Positions 17,222 to 25,538 of a stretch of DNA of 64,000 nucleotides are shown one piece after another. The notes under the pieces are model-generated. The model was not told where the DNA came from. It was given only the letters and a program-made list of their open reading frames with translations, and made no database searches. Every line of letters begins with the position of its first letter. The stretch's first letter is position 1. The stretch covers positions 750,732 through 814,731 of the forward strand of contig JAIBAY010000001.1 in NCBI GenBank assembly GCA_019694975.1, read 5' to 3'. Source of the DNA: Chitinophagales bacterium. GTDB lineage: Bacteria; Bacteroidota; Bacteroidia; Chitinophagales; UBA10324. Position numbers and translations under genes: made by a program.

Positions 17222-18332
17222 CTGCTATGGTATTTTTCACATTTGCAATACCGGATGTATAATGATAATAGGCCGCACAGGAACCTTCACTGCTTACCAT
17301 CGGTGCGCCCAGCGGATGTTCAGGTGTGCAGCGGCTGCCGAAGTTAGGACATTGTACAGGCTTCTTCAGCCCTTTCATGATATCACCGCTGATACAGTCT
17401 TTGTTCTCTGCTGCCGGTGGAATATGCAAACGGAAACGTAGTCTCGCATTGTATTTCTTATACCGGTTATTCACCTCCAGCCCGCTTTGCGGAATCGGCC
17501 CGATTCCACGCCATACGCGGTCGGTTACGGCAAACACTTCTTCCATGGATGCTTTCGCCATTGTGTTGCCTGCTTGCTGCACGGCGCGTGCATACTGATT
17601 TTCCACTTTGTATTCGCCACGCTCCAGTTGCATCACCGTCATGAGGATTCCCTGCAATAAGTCGAGCGGTTCAAACCCTGTTACCACAATGGGCACTTTA
17701 TATTTTTCGGCTACCGGATAATATTCATCCATACCCATGATGGTACAGACATGACCTGCGGCGAGAAACCCGTCGATTTTGTTTTCCGCATCGCTCAGTA
17801 AAGCCTCCATGGCAGGAGGCACAAGCACATGTGAGGCGAGGATGCTGTAATTCTGTACCTGCATCTTCTCTGCCTGAATCACACTCAATGCATTTGCCGG
17901 TGCAGTTGTTTCAAAGCCTACGGCGAAGAATACAACCTCTTTTTGCGGATTTTGTATGGCGATCTGCACTGCTTCCAGCGGTGAATACAATATCCTGATA
18001 TCAGCGCCCCTTGCTTTGGCATCGAGCAGGCTGATGGTGGAACCAGGAACGCGGAGCATATCACCGAATGAACACAGTATCAGATTTTCCTGCATCGCCA
18101 GATAAATCGCTTCATCAATCACCTGTATGCTGGTTACACATACCGGGCAGCCCGGACCATGCACCATGGTAATCTGCGGGGGCAACAGTTCGATGATACC
18201 GTTTCTGACAAGGCTGTGCGTTTGCCCGCCGCAGATTTCCATGATCGTCCACGGACGGGTTGTTACACGATGCAACTCTTCAAGGTAACGCCTGGCCAGT
18301 TCAGGATTCCTGTATTCTGATAAGTATTTCAT
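17211..18332 (-). CDS. hypD: Hydrogenase maturation protein HypD
   Basis: The start is set at the Met of MKYLSEYRNPELARRYLEEL (18332), 14 bases after the hypC stop, giving 373 residues, the normal family length. Visible motifs are ICGGQTH, GPGCPVCVT and the C-terminal cluster ligands CPNFGSRCTPEHPLGAP...GSCAAYY, which hold the [4Fe-4S] cluster. With HypC, HypD carries the Fe(CN)2CO unit while it is built in the cytoplasm. A longer upstream frame overlapping hypC exists but is not needed. Confidence 0.95.
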   Translation of the reverse strand: MKYLSEYRNPELARRYLEELHRVTTRPWTIMEICGGQTHSLVRNGIIELLPPQITMVHGPGCPVCVTSIQVIDEAIYLAMQENLILCSFGDMLRVPGSTISLLDAKARGADIRILYSPLEAVQIAIQNPQKEVVFFAVGFETTAPANALSVIQAEKMQVQNYSILASHVLVPPAMEALLSDAENKIDGFLAAGHVCTIMGMDEYYPVAEKYKVPIVVTGFEPLDLLQGILMTVMQLERGEYKVENQYARAVQQAGNTMAKASMEEVFAVTDRVWRGIGPIPQSGLEVNNRYKKYNARLRFRLHIPPAAENKDCISGDIMKGLKKPVQCPNFGSRCTPEHPLGAPMVSSEGSCAAYYHYTSGIANVKNTIADEV

Positions 18333-18345
18333 GTTCGCATCCTGT

Positions 18346-18645
18346 TTAGGATATTCCCTTGCTATCGTTGTTTCCGGCACTTTGTCTTTCTTCTCTTTGC
18401 TGTCCGGGTACATCTGCTTCCCCGATGAGCTTCAGGTATTCAAACGTTACTTTCGCCTCTTCCTCATCCACCTTGCTGATGGCAACACCGGCATGCACGA
18501 GCACATAATCATCAATCTTTGCATCCGTAATAAGGCACAGGTTCACTTCTCTGCTGATGCCGCCGAAAGACACTTTGGCGGTTCGGAATGCGGCGTCACC
18601 GGCTTCGCTGACGGAAATTATTTTACCGGGAATTGCTAAACACAT
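18346..18645 (-). CDS. hypC: Hydrogenase assembly chaperone HypC/HupF
   Basis: The 99-residue protein starts MCLAIPGKI, whose Cys2 binds the iron of the Fe(CN)2CO precursor and the precursor large subunit. The beta-barrel core (VSFGGISREVNLCLI..DYVLVHAGVAISKVDEEEA) is complete. A ~20-residue polar tail (GQQREERQSAGNND) is longer than usual. It lies between hypF and hypD in the same operon. Confidence 0.93.
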   Translation of the reverse strand: MCLAIPGKIISVSEAGDAAFRTAKVSFGGISREVNLCLITDAKIDDYVLVHAGVAISKVDEEEAKVTFEYLKLIGEADVPGQQREERQSAGNNDSKGIS

Positions 18646-18664
18646 TGTACTCGATTTTTTATTT

Positions 18665-20983
18665 TCAGTTAATCAGAACGGATACGTTTTGCAGCTTCTC
18701 CTCCTGCTGCTGTTGCCGCAGGAGCTGATAACAGGCCAGCTGACCGAATGCAATGCATTCATCATTCGGACTCAGTTGCCGGTGCCAGTACAATTCGTTA
18801 TTGCCGCCCATTAAATCAGTAATCATATCTGCCAGCAGTGCATTTTGAAAAACACCGCCGCTGAATGTAATCTTACGGGTATTGAAATGTTCACTTACGC
18901 GCCTTATGGCATGTGCCAGTGAATAAAAAACTTTTTGCGCTATTTCATCCCTGGCTTTATCCTGTGCCAAATCATCGGTCAGCTCCTGCAGGAGCACGGA
19001 AAAATCAAGCCTGTTATTTTTCAGCGGAACAGGATAGTAATCCTTCCAGGGGCGATTACACTTTCGCGCCAGTGCTTCCAGCTTCATGGCTGCTTCACCT
19101 TCATACGAGTTGATATCACAGATGCCTGCCATGGAAGCGATGCCGTCTAAAAATCTTCCCATGCTGCTCGTGAGCAGATCAGCAGGCTGACTGATCAGTT
19201 GTAAATAATATTTCCATTCCTGCACAGAGAAGCGGGACTGCATGATCTTCATTCTTTCCGGTAAAAATTTCAGCATGGATAAAGCAGACAGGCGCGGCTC
19301 CCTGCTCATCTTATCGCCGAGGAGCTGAGGAAAATATTCCAGTTGCGCCACACGCTGTTGAACAGCGTTTTCCAGCAGAAAAAATTCACCACCCCAAACC
19401 TGTTGATCATCGCCATAACCTGTGCCGTCCCAGATAACACCAAGCACCGGGTCCCTGCTGCAGAGCAGGTTATTCTCAGCCAGCACAGCGGCAAAATGCG
19501 CCTTGTGATGCTGAATGCTGATGTAAGGAATTCCCTGTTGTGCAGCTATTTCCTTTCCATGCTCCGATACAAAATAGCCGGGATGCTTATCAACAAGGAT
19601 CATATCGGGCTTCATTTGCAACAGCTGCAAAAGATGATGCAACGTTTTGTCATAGGCAAACTGTGATGCTGCATTTTCCTGGTTGCCGAGGAACTGACTG
19701 ATAAACAGCTGCTGCTTATGTTGAATGGCAAATGCGCTTTTGAGCTCCGCGCCCATGGCAAGCAGGCACTCCGGTGTGTCAGCAAGCGGATTGGGAAAGT
19801 AACCCGGCGAAAGTCCCCTGCTCCGTCTCAAAATTATTTGCCGGCCCGTGGCAGTAACCTGCAGCACACTGTCATCCTGCGGCATTACAATATCGCGATC
19901 GTAGGTTACTACATAGTCTGCGATGCCGTGTAACAGCTCCAGTGCTTCCTGATCATCTGAAATGATCGGTGATCCGCTGATATTGGCACTCGTAGCCACG
20001 AGTGGTTTTCCAAATGTGCCGGCAACAAGCAACAATAACGGTGAACACGGAAGCATCAACCCAATGCTGCCGAGCCCGGGCGCGATGCCGGCAGCACAGA
20101 TATTTATTGCTTTATCATCCCGCAACCGGCAGAGAACAATGGGTGAGGCTTTGCTTTTCAAAACGGCTTCCTCATGTCGGGAAATAATCACATCTTCTTT
20201 TGCGAAGTTAATGTCAGCGTATAACAGGGCGAAAGGTTTCGCTGGCCGGTGTTTTCTCTGACGCAACTGCTGCACTGCCGCTGCATTGCCGGCATCACAA
20301 AGCAGCAGGTAGCCGCCTATTCCTTTAACGGCAGCTACAGCACCTTGCAGCAGTACAGTGTTTAATTGGTGAAGCAACTCATCCGTATGACTGCTTAGCA
20401 ATACACCTGCTGCATCGTATAAGTGCATCGGAATAGCGCAGGCCGGGCAAGAGTTGGTCTGACTGTAGTACCGGTCATCGCCGACATCAAAATATTCCTT
20501 GTTGCACACAGGGCACATCTTCAAAGCAGCCATTGAGGTATTGCTTCTTTCATACGGCAATTCCCTGATGATGGAATACCTTGGCCCGCATTGCAGGCAG
20601 GTGGTGAATGGATAATGATAACGCCTGTTGCTGCTGTCGAGCACTTCATTTCTGCAGGACTCGCACATACCAAAATCAGGTGTAAGCAGCAAATCGGTGC
20701 CGGCATTTACTTCGCCCTCGCGGATGGTAAACGAAACAAAGACATGCGGCTTTATTTCCTTTATGGTATGGCTTGTAATAACCGCATTCACCGGAGCTGC
20801 GGCAAGGATGCCGGCATAAAATTGCTGTGCACTTTCTTCCGATGCATTGCATTCGATATGCACGCCGTCCTTTGCATTACTAACCCAGCCATTCAATCCA
20901 TGCTGCATGGCCAGCCGGTATACATGCGGCCGAAAGCCAACACCCTGCACCAGCCCTCCGATATGAATGTGATATGTTTTCAT
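18665..20983 (-). CDS. hypF: Carbamoyltransferase HypF
   Basis: The start is placed at MKTYHIHIGGLVQGVGFRPHVYRLA (20983), nine bases after the hypB stop, giving 772 residues. Domain order is complete. There is an N-terminal acylphosphatase (GLVQGVGFRPHV) and two zinc-finger-like Cys sets (CESCRNEV...CLQCGPRY and CPVCNKEY...CPAC). A YrdC-like domain comes next, and a Kae1-like C-terminal domain has HHKAHFAAVLAEN. HypF makes carbamoyl-AMP from carbamoyl phosphate and ATP and transfers the group to the HypE C-terminal Cys. A longer frame running upstream into hypB is rejected. Confidence 0.95.
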   Translation of the reverse strand: MKTYHIHIGGLVQGVGFRPHVYRLAMQHGLNGWVSNAKDGVHIECNASEESAQQFYAGILAAAPVNAVITSHTIKEIKPHVFVSFTIREGEVNAGTDLLLTPDFGMCESCRNEVLDSSNRRYHYPFTTCLQCGPRYSIIRELPYERSNTSMAALKMCPVCNKEYFDVGDDRYYSQTNSCPACAIPMHLYDAAGVLLSSHTDELLHQLNTVLLQGAVAAVKGIGGYLLLCDAGNAAAVQQLRQRKHRPAKPFALLYADINFAKEDVIISRHEEAVLKSKASPIVLCRLRDDKAINICAAGIAPGLGSIGLMLPCSPLLLLVAGTFGKPLVATSANISGSPIISDDQEALELLHGIADYVVTYDRDIVMPQDDSVLQVTATGRQIILRRSRGLSPGYFPNPLADTPECLLAMGAELKSAFAIQHKQQLFISQFLGNQENAASQFAYDKTLHHLLQLLQMKPDMILVDKHPGYFVSEHGKEIAAQQGIPYISIQHHKAHFAAVLAENNLLCSRDPVLGVIWDGTGYGDDQQVWGGEFFLLENAVQQRVAQLEYFPQLLGDKMSREPRLSALSMLKFLPERMKIMQSRFSVQEWKYYLQLISQPADLLTSSMGRFLDGIASMAGICDINSYEGEAAMKLEALARKCNRPWKDYYPVPLKNNRLDFSVLLQELTDDLAQDKARDEIAQKVFYSLAHAIRRVSEHFNTRKITFSGGVFQNALLADMITDLMGGNNELYWHRQLSPNDECIAFGQLACYQLLRQQQQEEKLQNVSVLIN

Positions 20984-20991
20984 GACATGCT

Positions 20992-21807
20992 TCAGGCGGG
21001 TTCGTGCACCTTCACTTTCGATTGCAGCCAATGGTACCAATCCTGCATACCATTTCCGGTAAGGCAACTGAGCTCTATGATATCAAGTTGATGATTGATG
21101 CTTTTCGCATATTGCTTTGCCTTTTTCATGTTAAACGGAACATAAGGGAGCAGATCCGTCTTATTGATGATGCAGAGTGTGGAAGTGTGAAACATCTCAG
21201 GATATTTCAACGGCTTGTCTTCCCCTTCCGTTACACTCATAATCACCACTCTTTCTTTTTCACCCAGATCAAACATAGCAGGGCAAACAAGGTTGCCCAC
21301 ATTCTCAATAAAAAGCACCGCATTTTCATTCAGCTTCATACGATGAATTGCCTGTTGAACCATATTGGCATCGAGATGGCAACCCTTTCCTGTATTGATC
21401 TGCATCACTTTTGTTCCGGTCGCATAAATGCGGTCGGCATCAAGGCTTGTCTGCTGATCGCCTTCAATCACAAAAAATTCATAGCCTGATTTAAGGTCCC
21501 TGAGTGTTTTCTCCAGCAAGGTGGTCTTGCCGGAACCGGGAGAACTCACCAGGTTGATGGCAAAAATGTTTTTTGCTTCCAGGTAGCCGCGGTTTCTTTC
21601 CGCAAGCAGGTTATTCTGCTGCAGTATATCCTGCTCTACGGAAATGAGCGTCTTATGCTGGCTATGCTTTTGCGGATCCTGCTGCAGCGGTTCCGCTGAA
21701 GAAGCAGCCGGAGAACGGTCGAGGTGCAATTGCCCCTGCCGCGGAATACTGCCCGGCATATGGAGGGAAACACTTCCATTACTTTCACAACCACAAGTTG
21801 CACACAT
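20992..21807 (-). CDS. hypB: Hydrogenase nickel-insertion GTPase HypB
   Basis: The 271-residue protein begins with the metal-binding MCATCGC motif and a ~60-residue linker that lacks the long His run of storage-type HypB. The GTPase domain has the P-loop SSPGSGKTTLLE, FVIEGDQQTSLDADR, and NKTDLL for guanine binding. HypB works with HypA to load nickel into the large subunit. It is the first gene of the leftward hyp operon. No hypA is seen next to it. Confidence 0.95.
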   Translation of the reverse strand: MCATCGCESNGSVSLHMPGSIPRQGQLHLDRSPAASSAEPLQQDPQKHSQHKTLISVEQDILQQNNLLAERNRGYLEAKNIFAINLVSSPGSGKTTLLEKTLRDLKSGYEFFVIEGDQQTSLDADRIYATGTKVMQINTGKGCHLDANMVQQAIHRMKLNENAVLFIENVGNLVCPAMFDLGEKERVVIMSVTEGEDKPLKYPEMFHTSTLCIINKTDLLPYVPFNMKKAKQYAKSINHQLDIIELSCLTGNGMQDWYHWLQSKVKVHEPA

Positions 21808-21908
21808 AGTATTTAACTTTTAACATCATGATAAGATTATGCAAGCCATTCACCCCTGGCAGCTGACCATCATTGCGGAATATGATACGCTCATGCTGCT
21901 GTCATCAG

Positions 21909-22112
21909 CTATTCTGCCGGCTTGTCCTTCTTCCTGAAAAAAATTGTTCCGGCAATTACTACTGCCGCAAGGCCTAATACAAAGACAAGATGTTGCGGTT
22001 CCACAAAGTAATGCGTGATAGTGTTGCCGTCGGTATGGCCGTGGCCTTCATGCCCTAAAGCAATAGACGGCAGTAACCCTGCCAGCAAACTCAGGCTCAT
22101 TAATTTTTTCAT
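21909..22112 (-). CDS. Small His-rich membrane protein
   Basis: The start is placed at MKKLMSLSLLAGLLPSIALG (22112), giving 67 residues. A signal peptide is followed by HEGHGHTDGNTITHY, then one transmembrane helix (LVFVLGLAAVVIAGTIFF) and a basic tail. The His cluster right after the cleavage site recalls the N-terminus of HupE/UreJ nickel permeases, but the rest of such a permease is absent. Its position between hypB and hoxF suggests a role in metal handling for the hydrogenase (inference). The family is not recognised. Confidence 0.65.
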   Translation of the reverse strand: MKKLMSLSLLAGLLPSIALGHEGHGHTDGNTITHYFVEPQHLVFVLGLAAVVIAGTIFFRKKDKPAE

Positions 22113-22484
22113 GTTGTACTGTTTTTTTCTTTCCAATATTACGATAAAAAGCAAGTTATGCACCCTTAACAAAAATCATATGTCCTCATGATTAATGTCA
22201 TTTCGTTATGGTTGACTGTTCAATGCCATCACTTGTGATGAGAGCCTGTACCAGCAGGATGTATCAAGAAGCTATCACAAAATGCCTGGAGTCATGCCTA
22301 AAGAAATTCGGCATGACCGCACCGATTACCTGTTTTGAGTTAGCTTCCAATTAGCACCCGGGGAACAACTGCTGCTTTCATTGATGACTGCCTAAAATCA
22401 GTACCGATCATGATATTAATCATATGGCATAACGTATTAAAAAAAGAGTTTAGCCTTTCTTTTTAACATAATTATTCAGTAGTC
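22113..22484. other. Divergent control region of the hyp and hox genes
   Basis: About 370 bases separate the leftward small membrane protein gene from hoxF. The region holds one copy of the inverted-repeat element (22268-22347) and AT-rich sequence just before hoxF. No clear TAnnTTTG -7 element was found. Confidence 0.5.
22268..22347. repeat. MITE/REP-like inverted-repeat element, copy 1
   Basis: This 80-nt element is bounded by GAAGCTATCACAAAA and TTTTGAGTTAGCTTC and contains the inner palindrome GTCATGCC...GGCATGAC. It is shorter than copies 2 and 3, lacking their central ~40 bases. Confidence 0.6.
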
Positions 22485-24248
22485 ATGTCTGAAGAAAAAT
22501 TTTTGAAACCCGACGAACCTGCTCAAACGCAAATGCTGAATCATTTGTGGGAGTTGCAGCGCAAGAATGGATTTATTAACGATGACGATATCAGGCAGCT
22601 CTCGGAGAAGTTTAATCTGTCAGCTATTGAAGTGGAGGGAGTAGTTTCCTTTTATCATTTTTTCCACCGCAAGCCGGCCGGCAAATTCACGATCTATCTT
22701 AATAACAGTATAGTTGCGGATTTAAAGGGATTCAGCCGAATTAAAGAAACCTTTGAAAGGGAGACCGGTACCACCTTCGGATCGGTGGATCGTACCGGAA
22801 CATTTGGGTTGTTTCTTACACCTTGCATTGGCTTGAGCGATCAGGAACCTTCCGCTTTAATTAACTTCTATCCTTTCACCAACCTGAATGCCATAAAGGT
22901 GAAGGATACGATTGCGGCACTGAAAAACGGTATCAGGCCGGAGGCCATCTGTGATGCGCCTGCCGATCATATCCGCTATACACCATCCGACGGCAAGAGC
23001 GTTTTCTTTAGTGCATTCAAAGAAGGCGCAGCACTGTCGAGAGCAAAAACACTGGGCGCTCAGGGTGTTTTGGATGAATTGAAAAAAGCGGAACTGGCGG
23101 GCCGCGGCGGAGCAAACTATCCGACGTGGAAGAAATGGAATGCCGCCATGCTGCAACCTGCACAGCCGAAAGTCGTGATCTGCAATGCCGATGAAGGAGA
23201 GCCCGGTACTTTTAAGGATCGTGTATTAATCAACAGCCAGGCAAAATCTTTGATAGAAGGCATGATCATCTGCGGTTACACCATTGGAGCAGGCTATGGC
23301 ATCATTTACCTGCGTGGCGAATACACGTGGCTGAAAAGCAGGCTCGATGATGCCATCAATGAATACAAAGCCGCCGGCTTGCTTGGTGACGACTGCGGTG
23401 GCATTCATGGTTTTCATTTTGATATCAGGATTCAGTCAGGTGCGGGTTCTTATGTATGCGGTGAAGAGACAGCGCTGCTGGAATCGCTTGAAGGCAAACG
23501 TGGCGAGCCGCGTACGAAGTGGTTTTTCCCGGTGGAAAAGGGCTACCTGCAACAACCTACCGTCATCAATAACGTGGAGACGTTTTGTGCAGCAGCGCGC
23601 ATCGTGGAGATGACGGCTGATGCTTATGTTCAGCTTGGCATTCCCGGCTCGCCCGGCACAAAGCTCATCAGTGTTTCAGGCGATTGCCGGTTACCGGGCA
23701 TCTATGAGATTGAATGGGGCATGACGGTGGCCGAGTTACTCGAACTCTGTGAAGCGGATGATCCCTATTACATTCAGATCAGCGGCCCGTCGGGCGAATG
23801 CATTTCGGTGAAAGAAAAGTACCGGCGTATTTCCATGCTCGACCTGATGGCACGCAAAGATGTGCGGTGCGGAGGCTCTTTCATGGTATTTAACCGGCAG
23901 CGCGACCTGGTGAAGGTGCTGCTGAATTATGCTGAATTTTTCAAATCCGAATCATGTGGCATCTGCACGCCTTGCCGCGCCGGCAACTTCATTATTCAGC
24001 GCAAGCTTGAACGGCTGGATAACGGTTTGGCTACAGAAGTTGATCTGGAACAGTTGAGAAGCTGGGGAACCATCATGAAAAACACAAGCCGGTGCGGATT
24101 AGGCAAGACGGCGACCAACAGCCTGATCTATGCAATGGATAAATTCCATGACTATTTCAAAAGCAAGCTGGACAAAGATTTTAATGGCCTCAGCCTGAAG
24201 TTTGATATGGAGGCCGCTACGGAAGAATACGAGAGATATAAAATTTAA
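22485..24248 (+). CDS. hoxF: NAD-reducing hydrogenase diaphorase subunit HoxF
   Basis: The 587-residue protein joins a NuoE-like N-terminal domain (~1-150) to a NuoF-like body. The body has the FMN/NADH motifs GRGGANYPTWKKW and GAGSYVCGEETALLESLEGKRGEPR. The [4Fe-4S] ligands are SCGICTPCR and the distant SRCGLGK. It oxidises or reduces NAD(H) and passes electrons through HoxU to HoxY/HoxH. The NuoE-like part keeps only one of the four usual Cys (TPCIG), so its [2Fe-2S] cluster is probably absent. It is the first gene of the hoxF-UY-H-W operon; the next start lies six bases beyond its stop. Confidence 0.93.
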   Translation: MSEEKFLKPDEPAQTQMLNHLWELQRKNGFINDDDIRQLSEKFNLSAIEVEGVVSFYHFFHRKPAGKFTIYLNNSIVADLKGFSRIKETFERETGTTFGSVDRTGTFGLFLTPCIGLSDQEPSALINFYPFTNLNAIKVKDTIAALKNGIRPEAICDAPADHIRYTPSDGKSVFFSAFKEGAALSRAKTLGAQGVLDELKKAELAGRGGANYPTWKKWNAAMLQPAQPKVVICNADEGEPGTFKDRVLINSQAKSLIEGMIICGYTIGAGYGIIYLRGEYTWLKSRLDDAINEYKAAGLLGDDCGGIHGFHFDIRIQSGAGSYVCGEETALLESLEGKRGEPRTKWFFPVEKGYLQQPTVINNVETFCAAARIVEMTADAYVQLGIPGSPGTKLISVSGDCRLPGIYEIEWGMTVAELLELCEADDPYYIQISGPSGECISVKEKYRRISMLDLMARKDVRCGGSFMVFNRQRDLVKVLLNYAEFFKSESCGICTPCRAGNFIIQRKLERLDNGLATEVDLEQLRSWGTIMKNTSRCGLGKTATNSLIYAMDKFHDYFKSKLDKDFNGLSLKFDMEAATEEYERYKI

Positions 24249-24254
24249 GTGGTT

Positions 24255-25526
24255 ATGTCAAAGATGATCAACATCACAATAGATGGCAAAGCCTTACAGG
24301 TGGAAGAAGGAAAAAACCTGATGATTGCAGCCAGGGAAAACGGAATCTTCATACCATCGCTATGTTACTATGAGCATATTGAACCACCGCTCGGAAGCTG
24401 CAGGGTTTGTTCGTGTAAGATCAATGGCAAGTTTGGGCCGGCCTGCACGGAGAAAGTAACGGAAGGACTTACGGTGGAAGTGAACACGCCGGAACTGACA
24501 GATACACGCAAAGCGCTCGTGGAAATGATGTTTGCCGAAGGCAATCACATCTGCCCGGCCTGCGAGAAGAGTGGTAAGTGCGACCTCCAGCATATGGGTT
24601 ACGAACTCGGTGTTTCTTCAACCCGTTTTCAACATCTGTTCAAAGACCGCATTATCGATTTTAATCCCAGCAGGATGGTGATGGAGCACAACCGCTGCAT
24701 CAAGTGCATGCGCTGCGTAGTGGACGTGCTTACCAGCGATGGCAAACGGGTGTTCACGTATCAGAACAGGGGCAATGAAACATTTGTCGGCATAGACTAT
24801 GAGCAGGAAGCGCGGCTCACGGAAGAAGAAGCCATCAATGCAATGAAGATCTGCCCTACCGGAGCCATTATTATCAGGGGCGTCAATCAGTCGGAGCCAT
24901 TCGGCGAACGCAAATTTGATTTGCAGTCGTCACAAAAAGACTACAACAAAAAAACCGCACACAAGAAGCGCACAGTGCCGATGGAAAAAAAGATAGTTGC
25001 CACGGTTTCATTAGCCGGTTGCTTCGGATGCCACATGTCGTTACTTGATATTGATACGGAGCTGCTCGACGTGGTTGAGCTGGTCTCATTTACCAAGTCG
25101 CCGCTCACCGATATCAAGAAGTTCAATAACCGCTGTCATATAGGGTTGATTGAAGGCGGATGCTGCAACTCAGAAAATGTTGAAACACTCCGCTACTTCA
25201 GGGAAAACTGCGACATCCTCGTAGCATTGGGTGAATGTGCCGTGTGGGGCGGATTACCAACCATGCGGAATGCCATTCCATTGAGTGAATGCCTGGAAGA
25301 AGCGTACCTGAATTCTGTCACCAGCGAGCCGGGCAATACCATTGTTCCCTATCATGAAGATTTGCCGAAAATTCTCGACAGGGTGTATGCCTGCAACGAG
25401 ATCGTAAAAATCGACTATTACATTCCCGGCTGTCCGCCTGATGCCAATCATATCTGGAAAGCCGTGAAGAACCTGTTGTGGGGTGAAGAATATTCCATCC
25501 TGTATTCAGAATTTAAATACGACTAA
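24255..25526 (+). CDS. hoxUY: Fused HoxU-HoxY: diaphorase Fe-S subunit plus hydrogenase small subunit
   Basis: A single uninterrupted frame of 423 residues holds two normally separate subunits. Residues 1-~210 are HoxU. The [2Fe-2S] ligands are in SLCYYEHIEPPLGSCRVCSC...C, followed by the His/Cys cluster H-I-C-PAC-(5)-C and CIKCMRC...CPTG for a [4Fe-4S] cluster. A basic linker of about 30 residues (DYNKKTAHKKRTVP) follows. From M243 on is HoxY: AGCFGCHMS, GECAVWGG and PGCPPD hold the proximal cluster next to the NiFe site. HoxU and HoxY are usually two genes. Covalent linkage would fix the electron path between diaphorase and hydrogenase modules. ATG 24255 is preferred over an in-frame GTG two codons earlier. 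Confidence 0.92.
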   Translation: MSKMINITIDGKALQVEEGKNLMIAARENGIFIPSLCYYEHIEPPLGSCRVCSCKINGKFGPACTEKVTEGLTVEVNTPELTDTRKALVEMMFAEGNHICPACEKSGKCDLQHMGYELGVSSTRFQHLFKDRIIDFNPSRMVMEHNRCIKCMRCVVDVLTSDGKRVFTYQNRGNETFVGIDYEQEARLTEEEAINAMKICPTGAIIIRGVNQSEPFGERKFDLQSSQKDYNKKTAHKKRTVPMEKKIVATVSLAGCFGCHMSLLDIDTELLDVVELVSFTKSPLTDIKKFNNRCHIGLIEGGCCNSENVETLRYFRENCDILVALGECAVWGGLPTMRNAIPLSECLEEAYLNSVTSEPGNTIVPYHEDLPKILDRVYACNEIVKIDYYIPGCPPDANHIWKAVKNLLWGEEYSILYSEFKYD

Positions 25527-25538
25527 TGCACCACTGAC

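Noticed and set aside
20992..21067. Upstream extension of hypF into hypB
   Set aside because: The acylphosphatase start MKTYHIHIGGLVQGVGF at 20983 follows the hypB stop and gives the normal HypF length.
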